Source of the DNA: Methylobacterium terrae
Lineage (GTDB): Bacteria > Pseudomonadota > Alphaproteobacteria > Rhizobiales > Beijerinckiaceae
NCBI RefSeq assembly: GCF_003173755.1
Contig: NZ_CP029553.1
Coordinates: 397,001 to 461,000, forward strand
Direction: 5' to 3'
DNA length: 64,000 nt
Shown here: piece by piece, positions 54,490 through 63,502 of the stretch
How positions within the stretch are numbered: position 1 is the first letter of the stretch
Layout: each line of letters opens with the position of its first letter
Position numbers and translations under genes: made by a program
Notes under the pieces: generated by a model
Seen by the model: the letters and a program-made list of their open reading frames with translations, nothing else
The model's database searches: none
Told to the model about the DNA's origin: nothing

Positions 54490-55406
54490 GTACCGAACCG
54501 GCCCTGCTCGCCCCCGCCCCGCCCTCGGCCCCCTCCGCCTCCCTGGCCTGGCGCCTGCTGCGCAACCCCGTCGCGGTCGCGAGCGCGGCCCTCCTCGTGG
54601 CGATGGCGCTCGTCGGCCTCCTCGCCCCCCTCCTCGGCACGATCGACCCGGCGGCGATCAACCCGGCCACCCGCAACCGCCCGCCGGGCTACGAGCGCAC
54701 GATCCGGACTGACGACGGCTCGACCACCCCCTTCCGCCACCGGATGGGCACCGACAGCCTCGGGCGCGACGTCTACAGCCGGGTCCTCTACGGCGCCCGG
54801 GTGTCGCTCGTCATCGCCGTCGCGGTGGCGGCGCTCGCGCTGGCGATCGGGCTGCTGCTCGGGCTGACGGCCGGGTACATCCGCCCCCTCGACGGGCCGA
54901 TCATGCGGCTGATGGACGGCTTGATGGCGATCCCCGGCATCCTGCTCGCCATCGCGGTGGTGTCGCTGTTCCGGGCCGGGCTCCCGGCCGTCATCGCGGC
55001 GATCGTGGTGCCGGAGATCCCCCGGGTGGTGCGGCTGGTGCGCTCGATCGTGCTCTCGGTGCGGGAAGAACCCTACGTCGAGGCCGCGATCATGGCCGGC
55101 ACCCGCCTGCCGCTCCTGATGGCGCGCCACATCCTGCCGAACACGGTCGCGCCGCTGATCGTGCAGGGCACCTTCATCGCCGCCTCGGCGATCCTGGTCG
55201 AGGCGGTGCTCTCCTTCCTCGGCATCGGCATCCCGCCGGAGATCCCGAGCTGGGGCAACATCATGGCGGAGGGGCGCAACCTGTTCCGGGTCTATCCGCA
55301 CACCATCCTGTATCCGGGGATCTTCCTCGGCCTGACCGTGCTCGCCGTGAACATGCTGGGCGACGGCCTGCGCGACACCCTCGATCCGAAGATGGCGGGC
55401 CGATGA
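54486..55406 (+). CDS. Peptide ABC transporter permease, DppC-like
   Basis: The 306-residue protein has the DppC opening with a cytoplasmic N terminus (SLAWRLLRNPVAVASAALLV), the HRMGTDSLGRDVYSRVLYGA motif and the coupling loop EEPYVEAAIMAGTRLPLLMA. Its end, GDGLRDTLDPKM, is typical. The start is ATGA/GTGA-type overlapping the previous gene (GTG at 54486), and its stop overlaps the ATPase start. Confidence 0.94.
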   Translation: MSTEPALLAPAPPSAPSASLAWRLLRNPVAVASAALLVAMALVGLLAPLLGTIDPAAINPATRNRPPGYERTIRTDDGSTTPFRHRMGTDSLGRDVYSRVLYGARVSLVIAVAVAALALAIGLLLGLTAGYIRPLDGPIMRLMDGLMAIPGILLAIAVVSLFRAGLPAVIAAIVVPEIPRVVRLVRSIVLSVREEPYVEAAIMAGTRLPLLMARHILPNTVAPLIVQGTFIAASAILVEAVLSFLGIGIPPEIPSWGNIMAEGRNLFRVYPHTILYPGIFLGLTVLAVNMLGDGLRDTLDPKMAGR

Positions 55407-57043
55407 CCTCGGCGCCCTCCCCCGTCCTCGACGTCGAGAACCTCGCCATCGCGCTCCCCGGCGGCGGCGACCGGCTCCGCGCCGTCGACGGCGTGTCCTT
55501 CACGGTGTCTCCCGGGGAGATCGTCTGCGTCGTCGGCGAATCGGGATCGGGCAAGTCGGTCACCGCCTTCTCGGTGATGGGGCTGCTCGCCCGGGTGCTC
55601 AAGCCCGTCGCCGGGGCGGTCCGGCTCCTCGGCGAGGACGTGCTGAGCGCGAGCCCGCAGCGCCTGCGGGCGCTTCGCGGCGACCGCATGGCGATGATCT
55701 TCCAGGAGCCGATGACGGCGCTGAACCCGGTGCTGACCGTCGGCGACCAGATCGAGGAGGTCCTGCGCATCCACACCGACCTCGGCGCGAAGGAGCGCCG
55801 GGCCAAGGTGCTGGCGATGCTCGACGCCATGCACCTGCCCGAGCCCGAGCGGATGCACGCCTCCTACCCCCACCAGCTCTCCGGCGGGCAGCGCCAGCGG
55901 GTGATGATCGCCGCCGCCCTCATCCTCGATCCGGCGCTCCTCATCGCCGACGAGCCGACGACGGCGCTCGACGTCACCACCCAGGCCCAGATCCTGAAGC
56001 TGATCCGCGAGATGCAGGCGCGGCGCGGCACCGGCGTCCTGTTCATCACCCATGATTTCGGGGTGGTGGCCGAGATCGCCGACCGGGTGGTGGTGATGCA
56101 GAGCGGCCGCATCGTCGAGCAGGGACCGGCGGCGGGGGTGCTGGGCGATCCGCAGCACCCCTACACGAAGATGCTGATCGCGGCGGTGCCGACGATGACG
56201 CCCGCCCGGCGCCCGCCGGTGACCGGCGCGCTGGCGCTCGAGACCGCCGCCCTCGCCAAGACCTATCGCAGCGGCGGCCTGTTCAGGAAGGACCGCATCG
56301 TCCACGCCGCCGCCGACGTGGCTCTCCGGATCCATCGCGGCGAGACCGTCGGCATCGTCGGCGAATCCGGCTCCGGCAAGTCGACCGTCGCCCGCTGCAT
56401 CGCCCGGCTGATCGCCCCGAGCGCGGGGCAGATCCTGGTCGGCGACCGGGACATCGCCCGCCTGCCCGAGCGCCGCCTGAGACCGCTGCGGCGCAAGATC
56501 CAGGTGGTGTTCCAGGATCCGTTCCGCTCCCTCAACCCGCGCCGCACCGTCGGCGCCTCGATCGTCGAGGGGCCGGTGAATTTCGGCACCGGCCCGGAGG
56601 CCGCGACCGCGCGGGCGCGCGAGCTGATGAACCTCGTCGGCCTCGACCCCGCGGCGCTCTCCCGCTACCCGCACCAGTTCTCCGGCGGCCAGCGCCAGCG
56701 CATCGCGCTCGCCCGCGCGCTCGCGATGGAGCCCGAGATCCTGATCGCCGACGAGGCGGTCTCAGCCCTCGACGTCTCGGTGCAGCGCCAGGTCCTCGCG
56801 CTCCTCGACGACGTGCAGCGCCGCTTCGACCTCGCGATCCTGTTCATCACCCACGACCTGCGGGTGGCCGCGCAGATCTGCGACCGGCTGATCGTGATGC
56901 AGCGCGGGCGCATCGTCGAGGAGGGTCCGACGGCGGAGGTCTTCGCCCGGCCGAGGGCGGCCTACACGCGCGCCCTGATCGAGGCGGCGCCGGGGCGGGA
57001 ATTCGGGCGGGGGGAACACGTTCAGGAAGCGGCCTCCGCCTGA
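55403..57043 (+). CDS. Peptide ABC transporter ATPase, fused DppD-DppF
   Basis: A 546-residue protein with two complete ATPase domains. The first (about 1-265) has Walker [11 protein letters not shown], signature [15 protein letters not shown], and Walker [12 protein letters not shown]. The second (about 275-530) has Walker [10 protein letters not shown], signature [15 protein letters not shown], and Walker [12 protein letters not shown]. The first domain has a [18 protein letters not shown]-loop and the second [15 protein letters not shown], as in DppD and DppF. Fused ATPases of this type occur in glutathione (GsiA) and some peptide transporters. Its start overlaps the DppC-like stop. A family A repeat follows. 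Confidence 0.94.
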   Translation: MTSAPSPVLDVENLAIALPGGGDRLRAVDGVSFTVSPGEIVCVVGESGSGKSVTAFSVMGLLARVLKPVAGAVRLLGEDVLSASPQRLRALRGDRMAMIFQEPMTALNPVLTVGDQIEEVLRIHTDLGAKERRAKVLAMLDAMHLPEPERMHASYPHQLSGGQRQRVMIAAALILDPALLIADEPTTALDVTTQAQILKLIREMQARRGTGVLFITHDFGVVAEIADRVVVMQSGRIVEQGPAAGVLGDPQHPYTKMLIAAVPTMTPARRPPVTGALALETAALAKTYRSGGLFRKDRIVHAAADVALRIHRGETVGIVGESGSGKSTVARCIARLIAPSAGQILVGDRDIARLPERRLRPLRRKIQVVFQDPFRSLNPRRTVGASIVEGPVNFGTGPEAATARARELMNLVGLDPAALSRYPHQFSGGQRQRIALARALAMEPEILIADEAVSALDVSVQRQVLALLDDVQRRFDLAILFITHDLRVAAQICDRLIVMQRGRIVEEGPTAEVFARPRAAYTRALIEAAPGREFGRGEHVQEAASA

Positions 57044-57068
57044 TGCATCCGGATCAAGGCGAGTCGCA

Positions 57069-57261
57069 GGATCCCCTCTCCAGGCGATGCCGGGCTTGCC
57101 CGGTATCGCTGCAAGGTGTGGGAGAGGGGTAGGGGCGAGGGTGACACGCTTCAGTGTAAATCGCTCAGCGTTGTGCTGGCAGCGCAACGGTCGGAGTCTG
57201 ACTCAGAACCGTAGCACCCTCACCCCTAACCCCTCTCCCACACGGGAGAGGGGGACGCGCT
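57069..57261. repeat. Dispersed palindromic repeat, family A, copy 6
   Basis: The layout is the same as at 46584: GATCCCCTCTCC, the insert AGGCGATGCCGGGCTTGCCC (one base different), GGTATCGCTGCAAGGTGTGG, GAGAGGGG, then ACACGCTTCAGTGTAAA, a divergent centre, and the right arm CACCCTCACCCCTAACCCCT. It lies between the fused ATPase gene and the amidase gene, in the same orientation as the copy 10.5 kb upstream. Confidence 0.87.
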
Positions 57262-57309
57262 TCGTCTTGAAACGACAGTTCGACGCGTAACGAGAACAGG
57301 ACGACACCG

Positions 57310-58788
57310 ATGACCCTCGCCATGACTTGGGAGGAATGGGCGCAGCACGATGCCTGCGCGCTCGCCGCGCGGGTGCGCGCCGGGGAGGTGAGTGCGGCCG
57401 AGCTCGCCGCCCAGGCGGCGGCCGGCGTGGCGCGCGTCAACCCGCAGACCAGCGCCGTGATCGAGCTGTTCGAGGATGCGGTCGCGGATCCGGCCCGGAA
57501 CGGCACCGATCCGGAGGGCGCCTTCGCGGGCGTGCCGTTCCTGATGAAGGATCTCGGGCCGACCCTGAAGGGGCGGCTGCAGGAGATGGGCTCGCTCCTG
57601 ATGCGCGGCAACCGCGCCGACAGCGACAGCCACCTCACGGGCAAGATGCGCCGGGCCGGCCTCAACCTGATCGGGCGCACCACCACGCCGGAATTCGGCG
57701 TGTGCAGCTCGGCCGAGAACCCGGCGGTCTACGTCACCCGCAACCCGTGGAACCTCGACTACACCACCTGCGGCTCCTCGGCCGGCTCGGCCGCCGCGGT
57801 GGCGGCGGGCGTGGTGCCGATGGCGCATTCGACCGATGGCGGCGGCTCGATCCGCATCCCGGCCGGCGTCAACGGCAATCTCGGGCTCAAGCCCTCGCGC
57901 GGCGTGTTCTCGATCGCGCCCTACGGGTCGGACCTCACCAGCATCGTGTCGATCCAGGGCTGCCAGACCCGGACCGTGCGCGACACCGCGGCCTTCGTCG
58001 ACCGGTGCCGCGGGGCTGCGCCCGGCGAGTTCATGCCGTACTGGACCGCGCCCGAGCCCTACGGGACGCTGATCGGGCGCGATCCGGGCCGGCTGCGGAT
58101 CGCGCTGTCGCACGAATGGGGCGAGTACCGCGCCGTAGCGCACCACGTCGCCGAGCTGGAGCGGGTCGGGCGCTTCCTCGAGGGCCTCGGCCACCACGTC
58201 GACTGGGCGCTGCCGGCGGTCGACCTGCCGGCCGCCTTCCGGGCCCAGACCACCTGCTACATCACCAACTTCGCCCAGACCATCAACGGGCTCATCGCCG
58301 CCAAGGGCCTCGACCGGCCGCCCGAAGACCTCGTCGAGCCGATGAACGTCCGGATCTGGGAGGCCGGGCGCCACGCCTCCTACACCGAGCGGGCGGCGAT
58401 GCAGGCGGCGTTCAACACCACGGCGCGGGGCTTCGGCGCCTTCTTCGAGGAATGGGACATCATCCTCACCCCGATCACAGCCCTGCCGACGCCGCGGGTC
58501 GGCACGACGGAGTACCTGACCATCAGCGACGAGCCGTCGGTGCACGCCTGGTTCGAGAACCTGTGGCGCAACTTCGCCTACACGCCGCTCGCCAACCTGT
58601 GCGGCCTGCCGGCGCTCTCGATGCCGCTCGCCTGGAACGAGCACGGCCTGCCGCTCGGCATCCAGGCCCAGGCGCGCCAGGGCCAGGACGGGCTGCTGCT
58701 GCAGCTCGCCGCGCAGGTCGAGCGGGCGATCGGGGGGAAGTGGAACGACGGGCGCCGGCCGGGGGTGCACGTGGCGGCGGGGGGATGA
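57310..58788 (+). CDS. Amidase signature family hydrolase
   Basis: The 492-residue protein has the Ser-cisSer-Lys triad of this family: Lys80 (PFLMKD), the cis-serine in [16 protein letters not shown] (Ser156/157; the usual GSSGGS has Ala in place of one Gly) and the nucleophile Ser180 ([12 protein letters not shown]). The C-terminal part includes [11 protein letters not shown] and [11 protein letters not shown], as in aryl- and acyl-amidases. It hydrolyses an amide to acid and ammonia in the cytoplasm; the substrate is unknown. It follows the peptide transporter and precedes an M81 hydrolase, so it may act on imported amides. The ATG at 57310 is the first in frame. Confidence 0.92.
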   Translation: MTLAMTWEEWAQHDACALAARVRAGEVSAAELAAQAAAGVARVNPQTSAVIELFEDAVADPARNGTDPEGAFAGVPFLMKDLGPTLKGRLQEMGSLLMRGNRADSDSHLTGKMRRAGLNLIGRTTTPEFGVCSSAENPAVYVTRNPWNLDYTTCGSSAGSAAAVAAGVVPMAHSTDGGGSIRIPAGVNGNLGLKPSRGVFSIAPYGSDLTSIVSIQGCQTRTVRDTAAFVDRCRGAAPGEFMPYWTAPEPYGTLIGRDPGRLRIALSHEWGEYRAVAHHVAELERVGRFLEGLGHHVDWALPAVDLPAAFRAQTTCYITNFAQTINGLIAAKGLDRPPEDLVEPMNVRIWEAGRHASYTERAAMQAAFNTTARGFGAFFEEWDIILTPITALPTPRVGTTEYLTISDEPSVHAWFENLWRNFAYTPLANLCGLPALSMPLAWNEHGLPLGIQAQARQGQDGLLLQLAAQVERAIGGKWNDGRRPGVHVAAGG

Positions 58789-58825
58789 GCGACCGCGAAC
58801 CAGCCTGATCGTCGAACGGCCGATA

Positions 58826-58976
58826 CACCCTCCTGGCCATCCCGGGGCCGCGAAAGCGGAACCCGGGATCCATGGCCGCTGACGTTTTCGAAAAGGCGAA
58901 TTGCGTTCCGGCTCGTTCGGCTCCCTCCGCGGTCACGGATCCCGGGTCCTCGCCTTCGGCGAGCCACAGGAGGACG
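58826..58976. repeat. Dispersed double-hairpin repeat, family B, copy 2 (inverted)
   Basis: CACCCTCCTGGCCATCCCGG and GGCCGCGAAAGCGGAACCCG form the first hairpin, followed by GGATCCATGGCCGC; the second is GGATCCCGGGTCCTCGCCTT then CGGCGAG. It matches the reverse complement of 433-588. It sits between the amidase and the M81 gene. Confidence 0.72.
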
Positions 58977-59047
58977 TCCAGGGTGTGGAATACCTTGGAT
59001 CGACCGTCGACTTCCCCTCCGAACGGCCCACAGAGGAGACCCCACCC

Positions 59048-60511
59048 GTGAAGCTCTTCATCGCCGCGCTCGGCACCGAGACCAACACCTTCTCGCCGAT
59101 CCCGACCGGGCGCACCGCCTTCCTGGACGACCTCTACGTCGAGACCGAGGCCTCCCGCCGCTCGGCGCACTGGTTCGTCGGGCCGCTCAGGGTCTGGCGC
59201 GCGCTCGGCGAAGCGGCCGGCTACGCGGTGGTGGAGAGCCTGGCGGCCTTCGCCCCGCCCGGCGGGCCGACGCGCCAGGACGTCTGGGAGGACTTGCGCG
59301 ACCGCGTCCTCGCCGATCTGCGCGCCGCCGGCCCGGTCGACATGGTGCTGTTCGACCTTCACGGCGCGATGATCGCCGAGGCGCAGGACGATTGCGAGGG
59401 CGAGCTCGTCGCCGCAGCCCGGGAGATCGTCGGCCCGTCGGTCACGATCGGGGTCGAGCTCGACCTGCATTGCCACCTGACCGACCGCATCGTCGGGGCC
59501 TGCGACGTCCTGCTCACCTACAAGGAATACCCCCACATCGACGTCGACGACCGGGCGCGCGACCTGTTTCGCCTCTGCGACGACGCCCGGGCCGGCCGCA
59601 CCCGGCCGACCATCGCGGTCGCCGACTGCCGGATGCTGGCGGTGTGGCGCACGCCGAACCAGCCGACCCGCGGCTTCGTCGACCGCATGAGCGCCGCGGA
59701 GAAGCGGGACGGGATCCTGTCGCTGTCGCTCGCCCACGGCTTTCCCTGGGCCGACATCCCGGATGTCGGCGCCAAGGTGGTGGCGGTGACCGACGGCGAT
59801 CCGGATCTCGCCCGGCGCACGGCCGAGGCGCTCGCCCGCGAATTGTGGGAGATGCGGGAGGCGACGACCGACCGCCTCCTGACCCTCGACGAGGCGGTGC
59901 GGGTGGCCCTGGCGCCCGAGGCCGGCGTGACCGTGCTCGCCGACGTCTCGGACAATGCCGGCGCCGGCTCGGCGAGCGATTCCACCTTCCTCTTGCGCGC
60001 CCTGGTGGAGGCCGGCGCGACCGCCTGCGCCATCGGCAGCTTCTGGGATCCGGTCGCGGTGCGGCTGTGCCGCGAGGCCGGTCCCGGCGCGCGGCTGAGC
60101 CTTCGCATCGGCGGCAAGACCGGCCCGATGTCGGGCGATCCCGTGGATCTCACCGTGCGGGTGCTGGGCCTGCGGTCGGATGCGGTCCAGACCTACGGCA
60201 ACGGCAAGCAGCCGATGGGCGATTGCGCGCTCGTCGAGGCGGGCGGCCTGCACATCCTGCTCAACGCCCTGCGCACCCAGGTCTTCCACCCGGAAGCCTT
60301 CGAGCAGTTCGGCGTGCACCTGAACGATTACGCCACCGTCTTCGTCAAGTCGGCCCAGCACTTCAACGCCGCCTTCGCACCGCGGGCCGACCGCATCCAC
60401 TACGTCGCCGTGCCGGGCAGCGCGAACCCGGATTTCGCGCGCCTGCACCTGCCCAGGGCCGCCCGCCCGCTCTGGCCGATCGTCGCCGACCCGTTCCGCG
60501 ACCCCGCCTGA
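59048..60511 (+). CDS. M81 family metallopeptidase, MlrC-like
   Basis: The 487-residue protein matches the M81/MlrC family: the start KLFIAALGTETNTFSPIPTG, FDLHGAMIAEAQDDCEGEL, ELDLHCHLTDRIV and TYKEYPHIDVDDRARDLF, with histidines (FDLHGAM, LDLHCH, PHID) that can bind zinc. The second half holds GHSF-like AHGFPWADIPDVGAKVVAV, DNAGAGSASDSTFLLRAL and SAQHFNAAF. MlrC degrades linearised microcystin peptides, but family members elsewhere have other amide substrates. The start is GTG at 59048 with GAGGAG about nine bases upstream. Together with the transporter and amidase it suggests breakdown of a non-standard amide or peptide. Confidence 0.9.
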   Translation: MKLFIAALGTETNTFSPIPTGRTAFLDDLYVETEASRRSAHWFVGPLRVWRALGEAAGYAVVESLAAFAPPGGPTRQDVWEDLRDRVLADLRAAGPVDMVLFDLHGAMIAEAQDDCEGELVAAAREIVGPSVTIGVELDLHCHLTDRIVGACDVLLTYKEYPHIDVDDRARDLFRLCDDARAGRTRPTIAVADCRMLAVWRTPNQPTRGFVDRMSAAEKRDGILSLSLAHGFPWADIPDVGAKVVAVTDGDPDLARRTAEALARELWEMREATTDRLLTLDEAVRVALAPEAGVTVLADVSDNAGAGSASDSTFLLRALVEAGATACAIGSFWDPVAVRLCREAGPGARLSLRIGGKTGPMSGDPVDLTVRVLGLRSDAVQTYGNGKQPMGDCALVEAGGLHILLNALRTQVFHPEAFEQFGVHLNDYATVFVKSAQHFNAAFAPRADRIHYVAVPGSANPDFARLHLPRAARPLWPIVADPFRDPA

Positions 60512-60727
60512 TCGCGGGGCGCGGCCGCGCGGAGGAACGTCCCACGCCACCCGCACCCTCGTCCCGGGGGCGTCGGTGGCGTGCCTGTTGCCGAACGAAA
60601 CCCCGACGAGCGTGCCCCGCGCCCTTCGGACGGCAGAACCGGGCCTGCGAGAAGAATCCTTCTGCCGCTTCGCCAAGTCCGCAACACCCGTCCCAACAAA
60701 GCCTAACATAAAAACAATCCCGTCTCG

Positions 60728-60756
60728 TTGACGATGAGTGTCAGCGAAGACAAGAT
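60728..60756 (+). promoter_or_regulatory. Candidate promoter upstream of the OsmC gene
   Basis: TTGACG (60728-60733) and CAAGAT (60751-60756) are 17 bases apart, within the AT-richer end of the 60512-60815 gap, and about 60 bases upstream of the OsmC ATG. The -35 is strong and the -10 poor. The rest of the gap holds no gene and no known element other than the hairpin at 60759. Confidence 0.3.
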
Positions 60757-60758
60757 CA

Positions 60759-60813
60759 AGGCCTCACGACCCGTCGAGCCTCGCGACACGTTCGCACTCA
60801 ACGCATGAGGCCT
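60759..60813 (+). promoter_or_regulatory. Stem that could cover the OsmC ribosome-binding site
   Basis: AGGCCTCA (60759-60766) can pair with TGAGGCCT (60806-60813), an 8-bp stem whose 3' strand contains the GAGG ribosome site just before the ATG at 60816. The loop is 39 bases. Such a fold would lower translation until opened. AGGCCT is itself palindromic, so the pairing may be fortuitous. Confidence 0.3.
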
Positions 60814-60815
60814 GC

Positions 60816-61364
60816 ATGACATCGCTCAACGAATACTTGGTCGAGAAGCGCGCGGCCGTGGCGGCGCGGGAGGCGCGGATCGAGGCCGGGAGCCTGGGGG
60901 CGGTGCCGCTCTCAGCCCGGGTCGCCGTCGAGGGCCGCAGCGGCGTGCGCCGGATCCGGATCCGCGACCACCAGGTCGTCACCGATTCGCCCCCCGACTT
61001 CGCCGGCTACGACCTCGGGCCCGGCTCGCCGGAATTGCAGCTCGGCATCCTCGGGAGCTGCCTTGCCCATTCCTACCTGATCCAGGCCGCCCGGCTCGGC
61101 GTCCCGGTCGAGGCGATCGACGTCGAGGTCTCGGGCCGGATCGAGGCGCGGGCCGGGCGCCCGGGCTTCGAGGCGGTGCCGGTGAGCCCGCACGACCTCG
61201 CCTACACGGTGCGGATCGTCTCGCCAGCCGCCCGGGAGGCGGTGGCACGGCTCGAGGCCGAGGTCGACCGCGCCTGCCCGATCCTCAACCTCCTGCGCGC
61301 GCCGCAGACGGTGCGCGGCACGCTCGAGCACCGCACGCCCGACGCGCCCGCGCGGGCCGCCTGA
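60816..61364 (+). CDS. OsmC-family protein
   Basis: The 182-residue protein has the OsmC fold with its two redox cysteines in ELQLGILGSCLAHSYLIQAA and EVDRACPILNLLR. The middle contains DFAGYDLGPGSPELQ. OsmC and Ohr proteins reduce organic hydroperoxides; this one has a longer N terminus like those linked to sulfur metabolism or transport genes. It is followed after 57 bases by TauA/SsuA-like transporter genes, so it may act in the same response. ATG at 60816. Confidence 0.88.
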   Translation: MTSLNEYLVEKRAAVAAREARIEAGSLGAVPLSARVAVEGRSGVRRIRIRDHQVVTDSPPDFAGYDLGPGSPELQLGILGSCLAHSYLIQAARLGVPVEAIDVEVSGRIEARAGRPGFEAVPVSPHDLAYTVRIVSPAAREAVARLEAEVDRACPILNLLRAPQTVRGTLEHRTPDAPARAA

Positions 61365-61421
61365 CCGTCCTCCCGCCAAAGCCCCCCGCCAAAGCCCCCG
61401 ACCCCGCGAAGCCCCAGGACG

Positions 61422-62498
61422 ATGACGCTCCCCCCACTCCCCCATACCCGCCGCCGTTTCCTCGCCCGCGCCGGCACCCTCGGCCTCGCGGCGCCGCTCG
61501 GCCTCGTCGGCTCGCCCTCCTCGGCCGGGCTCCTGCCGGTGCCCGACCTCGCCGACGCGCCGATCTGCCGGGTCGCGGCCGAGGCGCCGGCCGCCGGCGG
61601 CGCGCCCCGCCCGATCAAGCTCGCCTGGAACGCCTCGGCGATCTGCACCGCCGCGGCTCCCGTCGCCAAGGAGAGCGGGGTGTTCGCCCGGCACGGGCTC
61701 GACGTCGAGTTCGTCAATTTCGGCGGCTCGACGGAGCAGCTGCTGGAGGCGATCGCGACCGGCAAGGCCGATGCCGGCATCGGCATGGCGCTGCGCTGGC
61801 TGAAGCCCCTGGAGCAGGGCTTCGACGTCAAGGTCACGGCGGGCATCCACGGCGGCTGCATGCGGCTGCTCGGCGCGAGATCCGCCGGCGCGACCAGCCT
61901 GGACTCCCTGAAGGGCAAGGTGATCGCGGTGAGCGACCAGGCCTCGCCGGCCAAGAACTTCTTCGGCCTGCTGCTCGCCAAGCGCGGCATCGATCCCGAG
62001 CGCGACGTCGAGTGGCGGGTCTATCCGATGGATCTCCTCAACCTCGCGGTCGAGAAGGGGGAGGCGCAGGCGCTCGCCGACGGCGATCCCCGCACCTTCC
62101 TGTGGGCCAAGGACGCCCGCCTGACCGAGATCGCCAACAATCTCTCGGCCGAGTACCACGACCGCACCTGCTGCATCCTGGCGCTTCGCGGCGCGCTGGT
62201 GCGCGACGAGCGGCCGGTGGCCGCGGCGCTGACCCGGGCGCTGCTCGAGGCCGGGACCAGGGTCGCGCACGATCCCGACTACGCCGCCAAGGTCTATGCC
62301 GGCTACGGCGGCAAGGGCTCGGTCGAGGACCTCGCCGCGATGCTGCGCAGCCACACCCATCACCACCACCCCCTCGGGGCCGAGCTCAAGCAGCAGATCG
62401 CGGCTTACGTCGACGAGCTGAAGGTCGTGAAGGTGATCCGCGCCCGCACCGACGCGCGGCAATTCGCCGAGCGCGTCACCGCCGACGTCCTGAGCTGA
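61422..62498 (+). CDS. ABC transporter substrate-binding protein, NitT/TauT type
   Basis: The 358-residue protein has a twin-arginine signal ([20 protein letters not shown]) and an NMT1/TauA-like fold: [80 protein letters not shown]. Near the C terminus it has a histidine cluster (His311 and His313-316), unusual for this family. The ligand may be a sulfonate, a nitrate-like ion or a pyrimidine; none is indicated. ATG at 61422; the permease follows after eight bases. Confidence 0.9.
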   Translation: MTLPPLPHTRRRFLARAGTLGLAAPLGLVGSPSSAGLLPVPDLADAPICRVAAEAPAAGGAPRPIKLAWNASAICTAAAPVAKESGVFARHGLDVEFVNFGGSTEQLLEAIATGKADAGIGMALRWLKPLEQGFDVKVTAGIHGGCMRLLGARSAGATSLDSLKGKVIAVSDQASPAKNFFGLLLAKRGIDPERDVEWRVYPMDLLNLAVEKGEAQALADGDPRTFLWAKDARLTEIANNLSAEYHDRTCCILALRGALVRDERPVAAALTRALLEAGTRVAHDPDYAAKVYAGYGGKGSVEDLAAMLRSHTHHHHPLGAELKQQIAAYVDELKVVKVIRARTDARQFAERVTADVLS

Positions 62499-62506
62499 GG
62501 TGCCCG

Positions 62507-63502
62507 GTGAGCGACATCGCGCTTCCCCGTGCGGACGGCGCCGGCCGGCGCCCCGCCTTCCTGCCCGCCCCGGCCTCGGTCGCGGCGGCCGCCGCCTGGA
62601 TCGGGCTCTCCGCCCTCGTCGCCCTGCCGCCCGACCTCGGGGATTTCGACCTCACCCGCGAGTTCGCCATCGGCCTGGCCGGGTTCGGGGCCCTCGTCCT
62701 GGCGGCGGGCTTCCTGCGCCCCGGCGAGGCCGGCCCCGTGCGGCGGGTCCAGGGCTGGTCGCCCTGGCTCGTCGTGCTCGCCGGCCTGATCGGCCTGTGG
62801 GAGTTCGCGACCGCGAAGCGCGCATGGCTGCCGATGCCGTTCTTCCCGCCGCCGCAGGCGATCCTGGAGGTCTTCGTCGAGGATTACGCGCGGCTCGCCG
62901 ACAGCGTCTGGCACTCCCTGCGGCTGCTGGCCGGCGGCTACCTCCTCGGGGCGCTCGCGGGCTTCACCCTCGGGGTCGCGGTCGGCTGGTCGCGGAGCGT
63001 CGGTTACTGGGTGCACCCGGTCCTGCGCTTCGTCGGCCCGCTGCCGGCGACCGCTTGGCTGCCGCTCGCCTTCTTCGTCTTCCCGTCGAGCGGCGCGGCC
63101 TCGACCTTCCTCGTCGCGCTGGCCACCGGCTTTCCCGTCACGGTGCTGACCTGGTCGGGCATCGCCGGGGTCAACAAGGCCTATTACGACGTTGCCCGCA
63201 CGCTCGGCGCCCGCGAGGGCTTCCTGATCCTCAAGGTGGCGATCCCGGCGGCCCTGCCGCACGTCTTCGTCGGCCTGTTCATGGGGCTCGGCAGCTCCTT
63301 CGCGGTGCTGGTGGTGGCCGAGATGCTCGGCGTGAAGGCCGGACTCGGCTGGTACCTGCAATGGGCGCAGGGCTGGGCGGCCTACGCCAACATGTACGCG
63401 GCGCTCGCCGTCATGGCGCTCGCCTGCTCGGGCCTGATCACCCTGCTGTTCCGGCTGCGCGACCGTCTCCTGTCCTGGCAGAAGGGCCTCGTCCAATGGT
63501 AG
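62507..63502 (+). CDS. ABC transporter permease, SsuC/TauC type
   Basis: The 331-residue permease has an extra N-terminal hydrophobic region ([20 protein letters not shown]) and then the SsuC core: [40 protein letters not shown], and the coupling loop [20 protein letters not shown]. The start is GTG at 62507. The stop overlaps the start of the ATPase gene, and the gene is longer than typical SsuC (about 260) because of the N-terminal domain with two more helices. Confidence 0.92.
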   Translation: MSDIALPRADGAGRRPAFLPAPASVAAAAAWIGLSALVALPPDLGDFDLTREFAIGLAGFGALVLAAGFLRPGEAGPVRRVQGWSPWLVVLAGLIGLWEFATAKRAWLPMPFFPPPQAILEVFVEDYARLADSVWHSLRLLAGGYLLGALAGFTLGVAVGWSRSVGYWVHPVLRFVGPLPATAWLPLAFFVFPSSGAASTFLVALATGFPVTVLTWSGIAGVNKAYYDVARTLGAREGFLILKVAIPAALPHVFVGLFMGLGSSFAVLVVAEMLGVKAGLGWYLQWAQGWAAYANMYAALAVMALACSGLITLLFRLRDRLLSWQKGLVQW

